A stretch of DNA of 43,421 nucleotides, from positions 616,925 through 660,345 of the forward strand of contig JAMPHF010000001.1 in NCBI GenBank assembly GCA_023663525.1, given 5' to 3'. The stretch is from Bacteroides sp. GTDB lineage: Bacteria; Bacteroidota; Bacteroidia; Bacteroidales; Muribaculaceae. The notes beneath the pieces are model-generated. The model was not told where the DNA came from and ran no database searches. It saw only the letters and a list, made by a program, of their open reading frames with translations. Both the position numbers and the translations under genes were made by a program. This document shows, in pieces, positions 26,113-35,226 of this stretch (the first letter of the stretch is position 1; each line of letters begins with the position of its first letter).

Positions 26113-27414
26113 TTGATTCATGAAAGAATGTTATGGGAATGGAATACGGGTTTTATTGATGATAGATTCATGATTGAGATAGCAAATACCTCTCCAAATT
26201 TATTTTCGACTGAGGAATTGTATACTGACTGGCGCGATTTGGAGTTCAGTCATCCTGACAGGAAGATTAGACTCGCCACATCTTTCAGCGGGATAGGTGC
26301 GATTGAACATGCAATGCAGCGTCTCGGTCTCAATTTTGAAATTGTATTTGCCGGCGATATTGATGAAAAATGTAAGAAATCATATTTTGCCAACTACCAT
26401 ATTTCAGAAGACAGATGGCATTCGGATATTCACAACTTTGATGCCACCCCCTATAAAGATGGGATTGATTTATTCGTAGGTGGAGCACCATGTCAGGCTT
26501 TTTCGATGGTAGGAAAACGTAAGGGTTTTGAGGATACTCGCGGCACTCTTTTCAGAGAATTTGCACGTGTTGTAAAGGAATGTCACCCAAAAGTTTTTAT
26601 ATTTGAAAATGTCAAGGGACTCTTAAACCACGACAGTGGAAATACGTGGGAAGTAATCCATCGAACTTTTGAAGATTATTGCGGCTATCATATATATTTT
26701 AAGACATTAAATAGCAAAGATTTCGGTATTCCACAAAACAGAGAACGGGTTTTTTGTATCGGTTTTAAAGACAAAACTGATTTTGAGTTCCCTTCACCTG
26801 TTCCATTGGAATATTGTATGTATGATTTTCTTGAGGATTACATACATACGAAATATTTTCTCCGTGAGAAGGGTATTAAATTTGTGACATCGACAAAAAA
26901 TCGGGCCAAATGCTATACACAGATAAATGGAGAGGTGGCATTATGTCAAAAGCGAAATCAACAATTTAATTGGCATGGTGACTTTGTTTATCATCCGGCT
27001 CTTAAAGACGAGCCGTATGAGGAGGAATGGGATGAATTTATCTTTGATGTCAGAGATGTTGAAGAAAAATATTATCTCTCGGAAAAGGTGAAAAACTATG
27101 TCCTGTCTCCCGGAACTAAGAATTTCAAAACATCGACACAGACAGATTTGGATGTTGCACGTCCTCTTCTTCAGTCTATGCACAAAATGCATAGAGCCGG
27201 TGTTGATAACTATGTCACTCATAAAGGTCGTATACGTAAACTTACGCCAAGGGAGTGTCTGCGTTTAATGGGATTTAAGGACACTTTTAAAATCGTGGTG
27301 TCAGATACTTCAATGTATCAGCAGGCCGGGAATAGCATTGTCGTTGATGTTTTGATAGCGATTTTAAAACAACTTGACATAACCAAATATGGAATAGACG
27401 ACCATGAAAATTGA
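26113..27414 (+). CDS. C5-cytosine DNA methyltransferase (restriction-modification)
   Basis: This 433-residue protein has the ordered motifs of 5-methylcytosine methyltransferases. They are FSGIGAIEHAM (motif I, about 58-68), GGAPCQAFSMVG with the catalytic Cys about residue 127 (IV), FENVKGL (VI), PQNRERVF (VIII), and QAGNSIVVDVL near the C-terminus (X). It methylates cytosine in a specific DNA target, which I cannot predict. The start is uncertain: TTG at 26113 or ATG at 26128 or 26170. The N-terminal ~50 residues are not part of the core. It overlaps the HNH nuclease gene by 11 bp. The gene is clearly AT-richer than porX before it and tsaE after it, suggesting transfer. Confidence 0.92.
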   Translation: MIHERMLWEWNTGFIDDRFMIEIANTSPNLFSTEELYTDWRDLEFSHPDRKIRLATSFSGIGAIEHAMQRLGLNFEIVFAGDIDEKCKKSYFANYHISEDRWHSDIHNFDATPYKDGIDLFVGGAPCQAFSMVGKRKGFEDTRGTLFREFARVVKECHPKVFIFENVKGLLNHDSGNTWEVIHRTFEDYCGYHIYFKTLNSKDFGIPQNRERVFCIGFKDKTDFEFPSPVPLEYCMYDFLEDYIHTKYFLREKGIKFVTSTKNRAKCYTQINGEVALCQKRNQQFNWHGDFVYHPALKDEPYEEEWDEFIFDVRDVEEKYYLSEKVKNYVLSPGTKNFKTSTQTDLDVARPLLQSMHKMHRAGVDNYVTHKGRIRKLTPRECLRLMGFKDTFKIVVSDTSMYQQAGNSIVVDVLIAILKQLDITKYGIDDHEN

Positions 27415-28393
27415 TGGACAGGACTTCACGTTTAGGGACACATTGGATTCTTCAATTACAGTTCCGGATTGTTTTGTACGTCCGGGTTCAAAAATTGGAG
27501 TAGGTAATGGCGAAGCAAAACTATATATAGCCTCGAAAGAGGCAATGTATGCTTTCTTTGGCTCTCAGCGATTTCATGCAAAATGCTTTCTTTTGAAAAG
27601 CGATCTTGTCTCATATATGAATGCGCTTCATTCGGAATATTTGCATCCGTCACAGCCGTATCGTGCAATGGATAAGATGCCGGAATTATGGCGTGAAAGA
27701 ATGAATAAGATCAGTGCTTTGCCGGAAGTTATCGAGTTTACCATTTGCTCTCAAGACCAGATAGGTGGAGTGAGGGGATACGTGAAATCTGATGACTCAG
27801 GCTATCAATTGATAAGAGAAATTGCACTGCCATTGGTCTCGTATATTTCTGTGATGCAAATTGCTGATTCTCAAGGGTCGATCCTGTATTATTGGAAGTT
27901 GTTCGCTGATTTTGAGGCGATTTCTGATAAACGTGAAGCGATGGTGTTCACTTATGGGAAAAAGGGACAGCAAGACGAACAAAATCAAAAACGTAAAGAA
28001 TCTTCCCGTCAAGTGGAGATTAGAAAATCCCGACAGGGTCAGGGTATATACAGAGATAAACTCTTGGAAGAATGTCAGTTCTGCCCAATCACAATGATTA
28101 ATGATGAACGCTTGTTGATTGCAAGCCACATTAAACCTTGGGCTGTTTCCAATGATAAAGAACGGATTGACCATAAGAATGGATTTTTGTTATCCCCTCT
28201 TTACGACAGATTGTTTGATCGTGGATTCATGACTTTTACAGAGGATCGCAAAATCGTGCTTTCTAACTGGCTTTCGCCTGCGAATAGAAGACGATTGGGT
28301 ATAAATGACGGTCAATTTATTCAAAGGCTTCCTCTTGATGAGTATCGGGAGGAGTATTTGAGGTTCCATAGGACATCTGTATTTAAAGGATAA
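27404..28393 (+). CDS. HNH restriction endonuclease partner of the C5 methylase
   Basis: This is a 329-residue protein with an unclassified N-terminal region (about 1-190), a charged basic stretch, and a C-terminal HNH nuclease domain (about 215-285). The domain contains ECQFCPIT, LLIASHIKPW with the catalytic His, and HKNGFLLSPLYDRLFDRG. This matches HNH_2-type domains found in type II restriction enzymes. Overlap with the methylase gene, the shared AT-rich composition and the isolated position support a type II restriction-modification pair. Cleavage specificity would lie in the N-terminal region and is unknown. Confidence 0.85.
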   Translation: MKIDGQDFTFRDTLDSSITVPDCFVRPGSKIGVGNGEAKLYIASKEAMYAFFGSQRFHAKCFLLKSDLVSYMNALHSEYLHPSQPYRAMDKMPELWRERMNKISALPEVIEFTICSQDQIGGVRGYVKSDDSGYQLIREIALPLVSYISVMQIADSQGSILYYWKLFADFEAISDKREAMVFTYGKKGQQDEQNQKRKESSRQVEIRKSRQGQGIYRDKLLEECQFCPITMINDERLLIASHIKPWAVSNDKERIDHKNGFLLSPLYDRLFDRGFMTFTEDRKIVLSNWLSPANRRRLGINDGQFIQRLPLDEYREEYLRFHRTSVFKG

Positions 28394-28399
28394 TAAACA

Positions 28400-28425
28400 A
28401 TTATTCAAATAATAGTCTGAATAAT
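28400..28425. other. AT-rich hairpin after the restriction-modification genes
   Basis: ATTATTC (28400-28406) pairs with GAATAAT (28419-28425). It lies 7 bp after the nuclease stop codon and 29 bp before tsaE. The stem is weak and has no T-run; it may mark the right edge of the island. Confidence 0.3.
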
Positions 28426-28453
28426 ATTAAACAAACTATAAGTAAAATTCTTG

Positions 28454-28879
28454 ATGAAACAGATAATTATTCCGACAGCCGATGCGCTTCCTGAGGCTGC
28501 ACATGAGTTTCTTGGTCTTATGAACGATGCCACCGTCTACGCTTTCGAGGGGGAGATGGGGGCAGGAAAAACCACTTTCATCAATGCCCTCTGTCGTGCG
28601 TTGGGAGTGGAGGATGACCCGACCGGATCGCCGACATTTTCAATTGTCAATGAGTATCGTTCGGATACTACTGCCGAGTTGATCTATCATTTTGACCTTT
28701 ACCGAATAGAAAATCTTGAGCAGGCGTTTGATATAGGTATCGAGGACTATTTTGACTCGGGTGCGCTGTGTCTCATCGAATGGCCTGACAGAGTGGAGGA
28801 TATTCTCCCCGATGATACGGTCCGTGTGAAGATTGACGTCCTCCCCGACGGGGCGCGCCGACTGACGATTGACGACTGA
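28454..28879 (+). CDS. tsaE: TsaE, ATPase of the tRNA t6A synthesis complex
   Basis: This 141-residue protein has a Walker A loop GEMGAGKTT near residues 32-40, the conserved DDPTGSPTFSIVNEY and HFDLYRIEN segments, and a Walker-B-like LIEWPDR. TsaE assists TsaB-TsaD in attaching threonylcarbamoyl to A37 of tRNA. The ATG at 28454 is preferred over the TTG just before it. The product feeds the ct6A step of TcdA, encoded at 13312-14088. It heads a short run with birA (23 bp apart). Confidence 0.93.
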   Translation: MKQIIIPTADALPEAAHEFLGLMNDATVYAFEGEMGAGKTTFINALCRALGVEDDPTGSPTFSIVNEYRSDTTAELIYHFDLYRIENLEQAFDIGIEDYFDSGALCLIEWPDRVEDILPDDTVRVKIDVLPDGARRLTIDD

Positions 28880-28902
28880 TCAGAGACTGGATACCGTTAG
28901 CT

Positions 28903-29667
28903 ATGCGTTTCATCATACTTGACGAAAGTCCATCGACCAATACGCATCTTGCAGCCATAGTCCATGAATGTGACCATGGCACTGTTGTCGTTGCCAAAAA
29001 GCAGACGGCGGGGCGCGGACAGCGGGGCAACTCGTGGGAGTCAGCCCCCGGCGAGAATATCACCATGTCGATATTGCTCCGCCCCGAATCCATTCATCCG
29101 GCGCATCAGTTCGCGATTTCCCGGGCGGTATCGCTCGGCATAGTTGAAGTGCTCCGGCGTTACATTCCCGGTCATGACGTGCGCATCAAATGGCCCAACG
29201 ACATTTATGTCGATGACAGTAAAATCTGCGGTATTTTGATTGAAAACAGCATCACGGCCATGAGTATCCGCCATTCGATCATCGGGATAGGAATAAATGT
29301 CAACCAGCGGCATTTCGTATCCGATGCACCGAATCCTGTCTCGATGTGGCAGCTTACGGGCAGGGAGTTCAATCTCGCGGAGCTGACAGAGGAATTTTGT
29401 GAGACGATTCTCCGTGAGGTTGACAGGGCGATTGCGTGCGAGGAGTCCGGAAGCGACAGTGAAGAACTGCAGCGACGCTACTTTGCCGCTCTGTGGCGCA
29501 ACAGTGGCTTCCACCCCTATCGCGACAATCTGCGGGGCGAGAATATCATGGCAGCGATTGAATCCGTGGCTCCCGATGGCATATTGACTTTGCGCCTCCC
29601 GACGGGCGAAAAGCGCAGCTATGCCTTCAAGGAAATCAGCTCGGTGGTTAAAGAATCTTTATTGTGA
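28903..29667 (+). CDS. birA: Biotin--protein ligase BirA (catalytic form)
   Basis: This 254-residue protein has the biotin-protein ligase core: an STNTHL substrate segment, the nucleotide-binding GRGQRGNSWES, KWPNDIYV with the conserved Lys, and GIGINVN. A small SH3-like C-terminal domain follows (from about 200). No N-terminal helix-turn-helix is present, so it should not repress biotin genes. It attaches biotin to carriers such as the decarboxylase subunit at 16013-16447 (Lys110). It is probably co-transcribed with tsaE. Confidence 0.93.
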   Translation: MRFIILDESPSTNTHLAAIVHECDHGTVVVAKKQTAGRGQRGNSWESAPGENITMSILLRPESIHPAHQFAISRAVSLGIVEVLRRYIPGHDVRIKWPNDIYVDDSKICGILIENSITAMSIRHSIIGIGINVNQRHFVSDAPNPVSMWQLTGREFNLAELTEEFCETILREVDRAIACEESGSDSEELQRRYFAALWRNSGFHPYRDNLRGENIMAAIESVAPDGILTLRLPTGEKRSYAFKEISSVVKESLL

Positions 29668-29720
29668 GAACATTCATGGGGGCAGGAGTGTTATAAAAGC
29701 ACTTAAAAACCTTATGAATT

Positions 29721-30029
29721 ATGAACGATTTTAATGAAATAATCAACAGTGACAAGCCCACTTTGGTGGATTTCTTTGCCACATGGTGCGGTCCGTGCAA
29801 GATGCAGGGTCCAATCCTCGAACAGTTGAAGAACAAGGTCGGTGATGCCGCCAATATCGTCAAAGTCGATGTGGACCGTAACCCGGATTTATCAGCCAAG
29901 TATCAGATCCGCAGCGTCCCGACAATCATAATCTTCAAGAAGGGTGAACCCCAGTGGCGCGCTTCAGGTCTGCAACAGCTTGAGATTCTTGAGGATAAGC
30001 TCAAGATTCAGGAGCAGCCCGGCAAGTAA
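29721..30029 (+). CDS. trxA: Thioredoxin
   Basis: This 102-residue cytoplasmic protein has the redox centre WCGPCK at about residues 22-27, the cis-Pro segment RSVPTIIIFKKG, and normal thioredoxin length. It reduces disulfides in enzymes such as methionine sulfoxide reductase and ribonucleotide reductase. The ATG at 29721 gives the standard N-terminus. The gene is followed by a strong terminator. Confidence 0.93.
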   Translation: MNDFNEIINSDKPTLVDFFATWCGPCKMQGPILEQLKNKVGDAANIVKVDVDRNPDLSAKYQIRSVPTIIIFKKGEPQWRASGLQQLEILEDKLKIQEQPGK

Positions 30030-30077
30030 CGCCCTCCCCATGTCCGGCAAACGATTTTAAGCTACGATTACATAAAT

Positions 30078-30129
30078 AATCCCGCTTCCTCGGCAGACCG
30101 CTGTCTGCGGTGGAAGCGGGATTTGTTTT
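30078..30129 (+). terminator. Terminator downstream of thioredoxin
   Basis: AATCCCGCTTCC (30078-30089) pairs perfectly with GGAAGCGGGATT (30112-30123). The inner arms GCAGAC and GTCTGC also pair around a CGCT loop. A T-rich stretch (TTTGTTTTG) follows. Confidence 0.85.
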
Positions 30130-30172
30130 GCTGTCTGACGATGATTATGATGTGTCAGCAAATGTGCAAAAG

Positions 30173-30216
30173 CATTGAGAGGGGACAGAATGTGCTCATC
30201 CTGTCTCCTCTCGATG
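30173..30216. terminator. Hairpin between convergent trxA and era
   Basis: CATTGAGAGGGGACAG (30173-30188) pairs with CTGTCTCCTCTCGATG (30201-30216) with two mismatches. It lies between converging genes and may end the era operon on the minus strand, but has no T-run on either strand. Confidence 0.45.
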
Positions 30217-30296
30217 TCATTAGTCTCACGTGCGGGAGATGTTTGGAATCTCAGTGAAAAAATCGCCGTTGTTTTTGTCTGTGTGTGGCAGGCTCG

Positions 30297-31181
30297 TTAT
30301 TCCATGTAGCCAAATGAGCGGAGCTTGTTTTCGCGGTTACGCCAGTTTGGCTCGACTTTCACAAAAAGTTCGAGGAACACGCTCTTGTCGAAAAACTTCT
30401 CGATGTCCTTGCGGGCTTCCATGCCCACTTTTTTGATTTTGCTGCCTTGATGACCGATGATTATGCCCTTCTGCGACTCGCGTTCGACATAGATGACTGC
30501 CATGATATGGATTGACTTTTCCTTCTCCTCGAATTTTTCAACGATAACTTCGACGGAGTAAGGGATTTCCTTTTCGTAGAGAGTGAGAATCTTCTCCCTG
30601 ATGATTTCGGTGACAAAGAATCGTGCTGGTTTGTCGGTCAGCGCGTCCTTACCGAAATACGGAGCCGACACCGGAAGCAGTTCGACAATGCGGTTCAGGA
30701 GATTATCGACATTGAAGCGTTCCTTGGCCGAGATGGGGAAGATTTCAGCATTGGGCAGAATACCGTGCCAGCGGTCTGTGAGGGCTTCAAGCTGAGCTTG
30801 ATCCTTGACTATGTCTATTTTATTGATGATGAGAAGTACAGGGATTTTCTCCTTGGCAACTTTGTCGAGGAAGTCGGAGTTTTTCGACGGATCCTCGACA
30901 ACATCGGTGACATAGATGAGAATATCGGCATCCACCAATGCTCCCTCGCTGAAGTTCAGCATACTCTCTTGCAATTTGTATTTGGGCTGGAGCACGCCGG
31001 GGGTGTCGGAGAACACAATCTGATAATCGGGAGTGTTCACTATGCCCATTATGCGGTGGCGGGTGGTCTGCGCCTTGGAGGTTATGATGCTGATGCGTTC
31101 GCCCACAAGGTCGTTCATCAGGGTTGATTTACCGACATTCGGGTTACCGACAATGTTGACAAATCCTGCTTTATGTTCCAT
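30297..31181 (-). CDS. era: GTPase Era
   Basis: This 294-residue protein has the GTPase motifs GNPNVGKST (G1), DTPG (G3) and NKID (G4). A C-terminal KH RNA-binding domain contains GIIIGHQGSKIKKVG. Era binds 16S rRNA and helps assemble the small ribosomal subunit. It is the last gene of the yceD-rpmF-fabH-era run, 116 bp after fabH. Length is typical. Confidence 0.95.
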   Translation of the reverse strand: MEHKAGFVNIVGNPNVGKSTLMNDLVGERISIITSKAQTTRHRIMGIVNTPDYQIVFSDTPGVLQPKYKLQESMLNFSEGALVDADILIYVTDVVEDPSKNSDFLDKVAKEKIPVLLIINKIDIVKDQAQLEALTDRWHGILPNAEIFPISAKERFNVDNLLNRIVELLPVSAPYFGKDALTDKPARFFVTEIIREKILTLYEKEIPYSVEVIVEKFEEKEKSIHIMAVIYVERESQKGIIIGHQGSKIKKVGMEARKDIEKFFDKSVFLELFVKVEPNWRNRENKLRSFGYME

Positions 31182-31297
31182 ATCGATGATATATCTTGTT
31201 TGATGATTATAATTAGATTACCATATAAACAAAAATAGCACCTGAAAAGATGCTATTTTTGTTTAAATTTATGTTATGGACATAATTTTATCGTCCC

Positions 31298-32281
31298 TTA
31301 GATGTCCCAGATGACATACATCGCGCCCCATGTGAAGCCCGCACCGAATGCAGTGAGGACAAGGCGGTCGCCCTTCTTCAGACGGTCCTGGTATTCGTCA
31401 AGACACAGAGGGATGGATGCAGCGGAGGTATTGCCATACTTCTCGATGTTGACAAGGACTTTCTCATTGTCAATGCCGAGACGTGAGCCGACAGCCTCGA
31501 TGATGCGGAGGTTGGCCTGATGGGCCACGAACCAGTCGATGGTATCGACCGTAAGGTCATTGCGCTTCATGACTTCGAGCGATGACTCAAGCATGTCGGT
31601 CACAGCGTTTTTGTAGACGTTGCGCCCGTCCTGGATCACGAAGTGCTGCTGTGCGTCAACAGTCTCGTGTGATGCGGGAAGCACTGAACCGCCTGCCGGC
31701 ATCCAGAGGTGTTCGAGTCCTTCGCCGTCGATATGGAAGACACCGTCGATGATTCCGACATTCTCATCGGTAGGCTCAAGCAGCATCGCTCCCGCACCGT
31801 CGCCAAAGAGGGGACAGGTGGCGCGATCCTGATAGTTGGTCATTGACGACATCTTTTCGGCTGCTACAACCACGACCTTCTTGCGGAGACCGGAGCGGAT
31901 GTAGGCGGAACCGTCCTGAAGTGCGACGAGAAATCCTGCGCAGGCGGCCTGAATGTCGTATGCGTAGGCATTTTTCAGCCCGAGCTGATGAGCTATGACT
32001 GATCCTGTCGAGGGGAAACGGTAGTCGGGGTTTGAGGTCGCGCAGATGAGGAGATCCACCTCCTCGGGCTTTGTGCCTGTGCGTTCAAGGAGCTTTTCGA
32101 CAGCCTTGATGCCGAGATATGATGAGCCTTTGCCCGGCTCGCGGAGGATTCGGCGTTCCTTGATGCCTACGCGGGTGGTGATCCACTCATCGTTGGTATC
32201 GACCATCTTCGACAGCATTTCGTTGTCGAGGATGTCGTCAGGAGCGTATGATGCGAGTCCTGATATTCGTGCGTGAAGCAT
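31298..32281 (-). CDS. fabH: 3-oxoacyl-ACP synthase III (FabH)
   Basis: This 327-residue thiolase-fold enzyme starts fatty acid synthesis by condensing an acyl-CoA with malonyl-ACP. The catalytic Cys is about residue 114 (AACAGF), with His in FVAHQANLRI and Asn in YGNTSAAS. Bacteroidales FabH often uses branched starters. It lies 155 bp after rpmF on the same strand, in the common rpmF-plsX/fab neighbourhood but without plsX. Length is typical. Confidence 0.94.
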   Translation of the reverse strand: MLHARISGLASYAPDDILDNEMLSKMVDTNDEWITTRVGIKERRILREPGKGSSYLGIKAVEKLLERTGTKPEEVDLLICATSNPDYRFPSTGSVIAHQLGLKNAYAYDIQAACAGFLVALQDGSAYIRSGLRKKVVVVAAEKMSSMTNYQDRATCPLFGDGAGAMLLEPTDENVGIIDGVFHIDGEGLEHLWMPAGGSVLPASHETVDAQQHFVIQDGRNVYKNAVTDMLESSLEVMKRNDLTVDTIDWFVAHQANLRIIEAVGSRLGIDNEKVLVNIEKYGNTSAASIPLCLDEYQDRLKKGDRLVLTAFGAGFTWGAMYVIWDI

Positions 32282-32427
32282 AACAAAATTTCTGATTAAA
32301 GTGAGTTTGTTAAACCCGTTTGGACTTGGGTAGTTCTCACTTGAACTCCCTGATTGTTGTATTTAAGTGTGCCTAAATAAAACCATACGCGAGTCTGACT
32401 GACCCGCGAATGGATTATTTGTTATGA

Positions 32428-32440
32428 GACACACTCTTAA
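32428..32440 (-). repeat. Variant copy of the GACACACTCTAA word
   Basis: The plus strand reads GACACACTCTTAA, one base longer than the exact copies at 44, 33646 and 43257. It overlaps the stop codon of rpmF, which is read on the other strand. Confidence 0.4.
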
Positions 32441-32622
32441 ACAGCGGCAGTCTTTTCGATTGCGATGCGTCCACGGTAGTAGCCGCATTCACCGCATACG
32501 GTGTGATAGAGATGCCATGAGCCGCAGTTGGGGCAGAGTGCGAGTGTGGGAACTACAGCCTTGTCATGAGTACGACGTTTTGCTGTACGGGTCTTTGATT
32601 GCTTTCGTTTAGGATGTGCCAT
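32437..32622 (-). CDS. rpmF: Ribosomal protein L32
   Basis: This 61-residue basic protein begins MAHPKRKQSKTRT, the L32 hallmark. It has a zinc-ribbon made of CPNCGSW and CGECGYY (four Cys). It is part of the large ribosomal subunit. The intact four Cys indicate the zinc-binding form. It follows yceD by 90 bp, the usual partner. Confidence 0.96.
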   Translation of the reverse strand: MAHPKRKQSKTRTAKRRTHDKAVVPTLALCPNCGSWHLYHTVCGECGYYRGRIAIEKTAAV

Positions 32623-32712
32623 GATTTATTATTTTATTTTTTGTTTTGCTTATTGAAATGTGAAAACACCTAATATATATTAATGTCTGTTTTGTCTTGG
32701 TCTGTGTGCGGT

Positions 32713-33330
32713 TTATTCTTCCTGAGGCTCCGCGCTGTCGTCAGTCTTGAGATTCTTGAGTGCGTCCCATCGCGAATCGGTCGGTCTCTCGGCAGCTTCA
32801 TCTGAGTCGGATGCTGACTCCATCGAGTCCATCTCGTCCATCAGGCGGTCGGTGAGTTCTGCATCCTCGTCGTCAACCCTTGTGGCGCGATGTTTGCGAA
32901 GAAGCGCGCTCATTGCACGGTTGCATTTTCCCAACGGATGGACGTGCTTGACCGGGATGGCAAGTGAGGCGGTGTCATATATCATGTATGACACATTCAG
33001 CCAATTGTCACTCTCGGGGATGATGAGGAGGTCATCTGTCTCCGAATAGTCGTCGCCATATTTGACTGCTATGTCGTAGGTGGCGTCGATTGGCTGGATG
33101 AGGTCATCAAGACATCGGTCACATATAAGCGTGACAGTGCCGGTGACGTGAAAAGCAAGATTGTAGAGGTCATGCTTATGGGTCACCGTCAGTTTGACCG
33201 AGAGATCGGCATCGTGTATGTCAGCACTCTCCATGTTGACGAAAAACTGTTTTCCCAAATGGTATTCAAACACTTGGACACCTTCCGGAATAGTTTTCAA
33301 TGGGAGGCGGAATTCTGAAAATTTTCCCAC
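32713..33330 (-). CDS. YceD/DUF177 family protein (23S rRNA accumulation)
   Basis: This 205-residue protein of the DUF177 family has the conserved central motif VTLICDRCLDDLIQPI (two Cys) and EYHLGKQFF near the N-terminus. Bacterial YceD, encoded with rpmF, is needed for normal 23S rRNA levels. The C-terminal ~55 residues are an acidic, Asp/Glu/Ser-rich tail. It is first in the operon, after a consensus promoter. Confidence 0.88.
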   Translation of the reverse strand: MGKFSEFRLPLKTIPEGVQVFEYHLGKQFFVNMESADIHDADLSVKLTVTHKHDLYNLAFHVTGTVTLICDRCLDDLIQPIDATYDIAVKYGDDYSETDDLLIIPESDNWLNVSYMIYDTASLAIPVKHVHPLGKCNRAMSALLRKHRATRVDDEDAELTDRLMDEMDSMESASDSDEAAERPTDSRWDALKNLKTDDSAEPQEE

Positions 33331-33355
33331 AACAATATTGGTTGAAAAAACTGCG

Positions 33356-33386
33356 CAAAGGTAGTCAAAAAAAATCAGAAATCAAA
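33356..33386 (-). promoter_or_regulatory. Consensus promoter of the yceD-rpmF-fabH-era run
   Basis: On the minus strand, TTTG (33383-33386) is followed by exactly 19 bases and TACCTTTG (33356-33363). The leader to the start codon at 33330 is about 20 nt. The rest of the divergent gap to leuA is covered by the next entries. Confidence 0.8.
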
Positions 33387-33530
33387 ACAAAACTCAGGTT
33401 TATACAATGACATTCTAATCCGCTTATGCGATTTTATCCATCGATTTGATGTGATTGCGTCGGCTTTGCTGCTTTCAATTTTGCATCAGAAGCGGATTGT
33501 TTTGATAAAATTTGATGTTTTATTAGTCGG

Positions 33531-33554
33531 TTTGGTAAATAATTTGTAATTTTG
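33531..33554 (+). promoter_or_regulatory. Candidate promoter of the leucine operon
   Basis: TAATTTTG (33547-33554) fits the -7 consensus. TTTG at 33531-33534 lies 12 bases before it. The predicted leader is about 150 nt, holding two small hairpins and a short ORF. Confidence 0.5.
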
Positions 33555-33562
33555 CAGTTCTG

Positions 33563-33665
33563 ATTGGAGGCTCCAATCCTGTGACCTTCATGACGATGTT
33601 CCAATAGCAAAATAAACCACACAATTTATATAATAGGTATGGCAGGACACACTCTAAGGGTGTCC
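33563..33665 (+). promoter_or_regulatory. Structured leader of the leucine operon
   Basis: Two hairpins are visible: ATTGGAGGCTCCAAT (33563-33577), and GGACAC (33645-33650) pairing with GTGTCC (33660-33665). A possible 19-codon ORF (33639-33698) overlaps the second and starts MAGHTLRVSD, with only one Leu codon. The second hairpin contains the dispersed GACACACTCTAA word. Regulation by attenuation is possible but not shown. Confidence 0.35.
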
Positions 33666-33709
33666 GATATAATATATATAAATTCATCAGAAAAATAAGA
33701 TAACATAAT

Positions 33710-35206
33710 ATGAGTGACAGGCTTTTTATTTTTGACACGACACTCAGGGACGGTGAGCAGGTGCCCGGTTGTCAGCTCAACACAGTAGAAAAGATTGAAG
33801 TTGCAAAAGCACTTGAGGTTCTTGGCGTCGATGTCATCGAAGCCGGTTTCCCCGTTTCGAGTCCGGGAGACTTCAATTCAGTGGTGGAAATCTCAAAGGC
33901 CGTCACATGGCCTACGATATGTGCGCTGACGCGTGCGGTCGAGAATGATATCCGTGTCGCTGCCGAAGCGTTGAAGTATGCCAAGCATCCGCGCATCCAC
34001 ACCGGTATCGGAACTTCCGACTACCATATAAAGTACAAATTCAACTCGACGCGCGACGATATTCTCGAACGTGCCGTCGGAGCTGTCTCTTTCGCCAAGA
34101 AATTCGTGGAGGATGTGCAGTTCTATGCCGAGGACGCAGGCCGCACCGACAATGAATTTCTTGCCCGTGTGGTTGAAGCCGTCATCCGCGCCGGTGCTAC
34201 CGTGGTCAACATCCCCGACACCACCGGCTACTGTCTGCCGTCGGAATTCGGTGCTAAAATCAAATATCTGATGGACAATGTCGATGGTATCGACAAGGTG
34301 GTCATCGCGACGCATTGCCACAACGACCTCGGCATGGCAACCGCCAACACCGTCACCGGTGTCATTAACGGAGCGCGCCAGGCGGAAGTGACCATTAACG
34401 GAATCGGCGAACGTGCGGGCAACACGTCGCTTGAGGAGGTCGTGATGACATTCCGTTCCCACAAGGATCTCGGAATCGACACCAATATCAACGCCACGAA
34501 GATCACCGGCATAAGCCGCATGGTGTCAAGCCTGATGAATATGCCCGTGCAGCCCAACAAAGCCATTGTCGGGCGCAACGCTTTTGCTCACTCCTCTGGA
34601 ATCCATCAGGACGGCGTGCTGAAAAATCGTGAGAGCTATGAGATCATTGACCCGAAGGATGTGGGCATAGACGAAAATTCAATTGTCCTCACAGCCCGCA
34701 GCGGACGTGCAGCTCTCAAACACCGTCTCCATGTGCTCGGTATCGAGCTTTCAGGCACCGACCTCGACAAAGCCTACGAGGCGTTCCTCAAACTTGCTGA
34801 CCGCAAGAAGGAAATCAATGATGACGATGTGCTGATGATTGCCGGTGCGCACCGCAAGGCTCTCAACCGCATCAAGCTCGACTTCCTGCAGGTGACGAGC
34901 GGTGTGGGCGTGCATTCCGTTGCAAGTGTCGGGCTTGACATCGCAGGCGAGAAGTTCGAGGCATGTGCTTCGGGCAACGGTCCGGTCGATGCAGCCATCA
35001 GTGCAATCAAACTCATCATCCACCGCAAGATGCTCGTCAAGGAGTTCCTCATCCAGGCCATCAACAAGGGCAGCAATGATGTCGGCAAGGTCCACATGAC
35101 AGTCGAGCATGAGGGTGCGCCTTACTATGGCTTCTCGGCCAACACCGACATTGTGGCGGCAAGTGCGGAGGCCTTCATCGATGCCATAAATAAGTTTGTA
35201 AGATAA
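33710..35206 (+). CDS. leuA: 2-isopropylmalate synthase
   Basis: This 498-residue enzyme condenses acetyl-CoA with 2-oxoisovalerate, the first committed step of leucine synthesis. The TIM-barrel half has [11 protein letters not shown] near residue 10, the metal-binding [10 protein letters not shown] around 200-209 and [10 protein letters not shown] LeuA regulatory domain covers about 370-498, the site of leucine feedback. Length matches long-form LeuA. It heads an operon with leuC 20 bp downstream. Confidence 0.95.
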   Translation: MSDRLFIFDTTLRDGEQVPGCQLNTVEKIEVAKALEVLGVDVIEAGFPVSSPGDFNSVVEISKAVTWPTICALTRAVENDIRVAAEALKYAKHPRIHTGIGTSDYHIKYKFNSTRDDILERAVGAVSFAKKFVEDVQFYAEDAGRTDNEFLARVVEAVIRAGATVVNIPDTTGYCLPSEFGAKIKYLMDNVDGIDKVVIATHCHNDLGMATANTVTGVINGARQAEVTINGIGERAGNTSLEEVVMTFRSHKDLGIDTNINATKITGISRMVSSLMNMPVQPNKAIVGRNAFAHSSGIHQDGVLKNRESYEIIDPKDVGIDENSIVLTARSGRAALKHRLHVLGIELSGTDLDKAYEAFLKLADRKKEINDDDVLMIAGAHRKALNRIKLDFLQVTSGVGVHSVASVGLDIAGEKFEACASGNGPVDAAISAIKLIIHRKMLVKEFLIQAINKGSNDVGKVHMTVEHEGAPYYGFSANTDIVAASAEAFIDAINKFVR

Positions 35207-35226
35207 AAAACTATATAGACTCAATC

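Noticed and set aside
33639..33698. Classical leucine attenuator peptide
   Set aside because: The short ORF has only one Leu codon, and no terminator/antiterminator pair with a T-run is visible.
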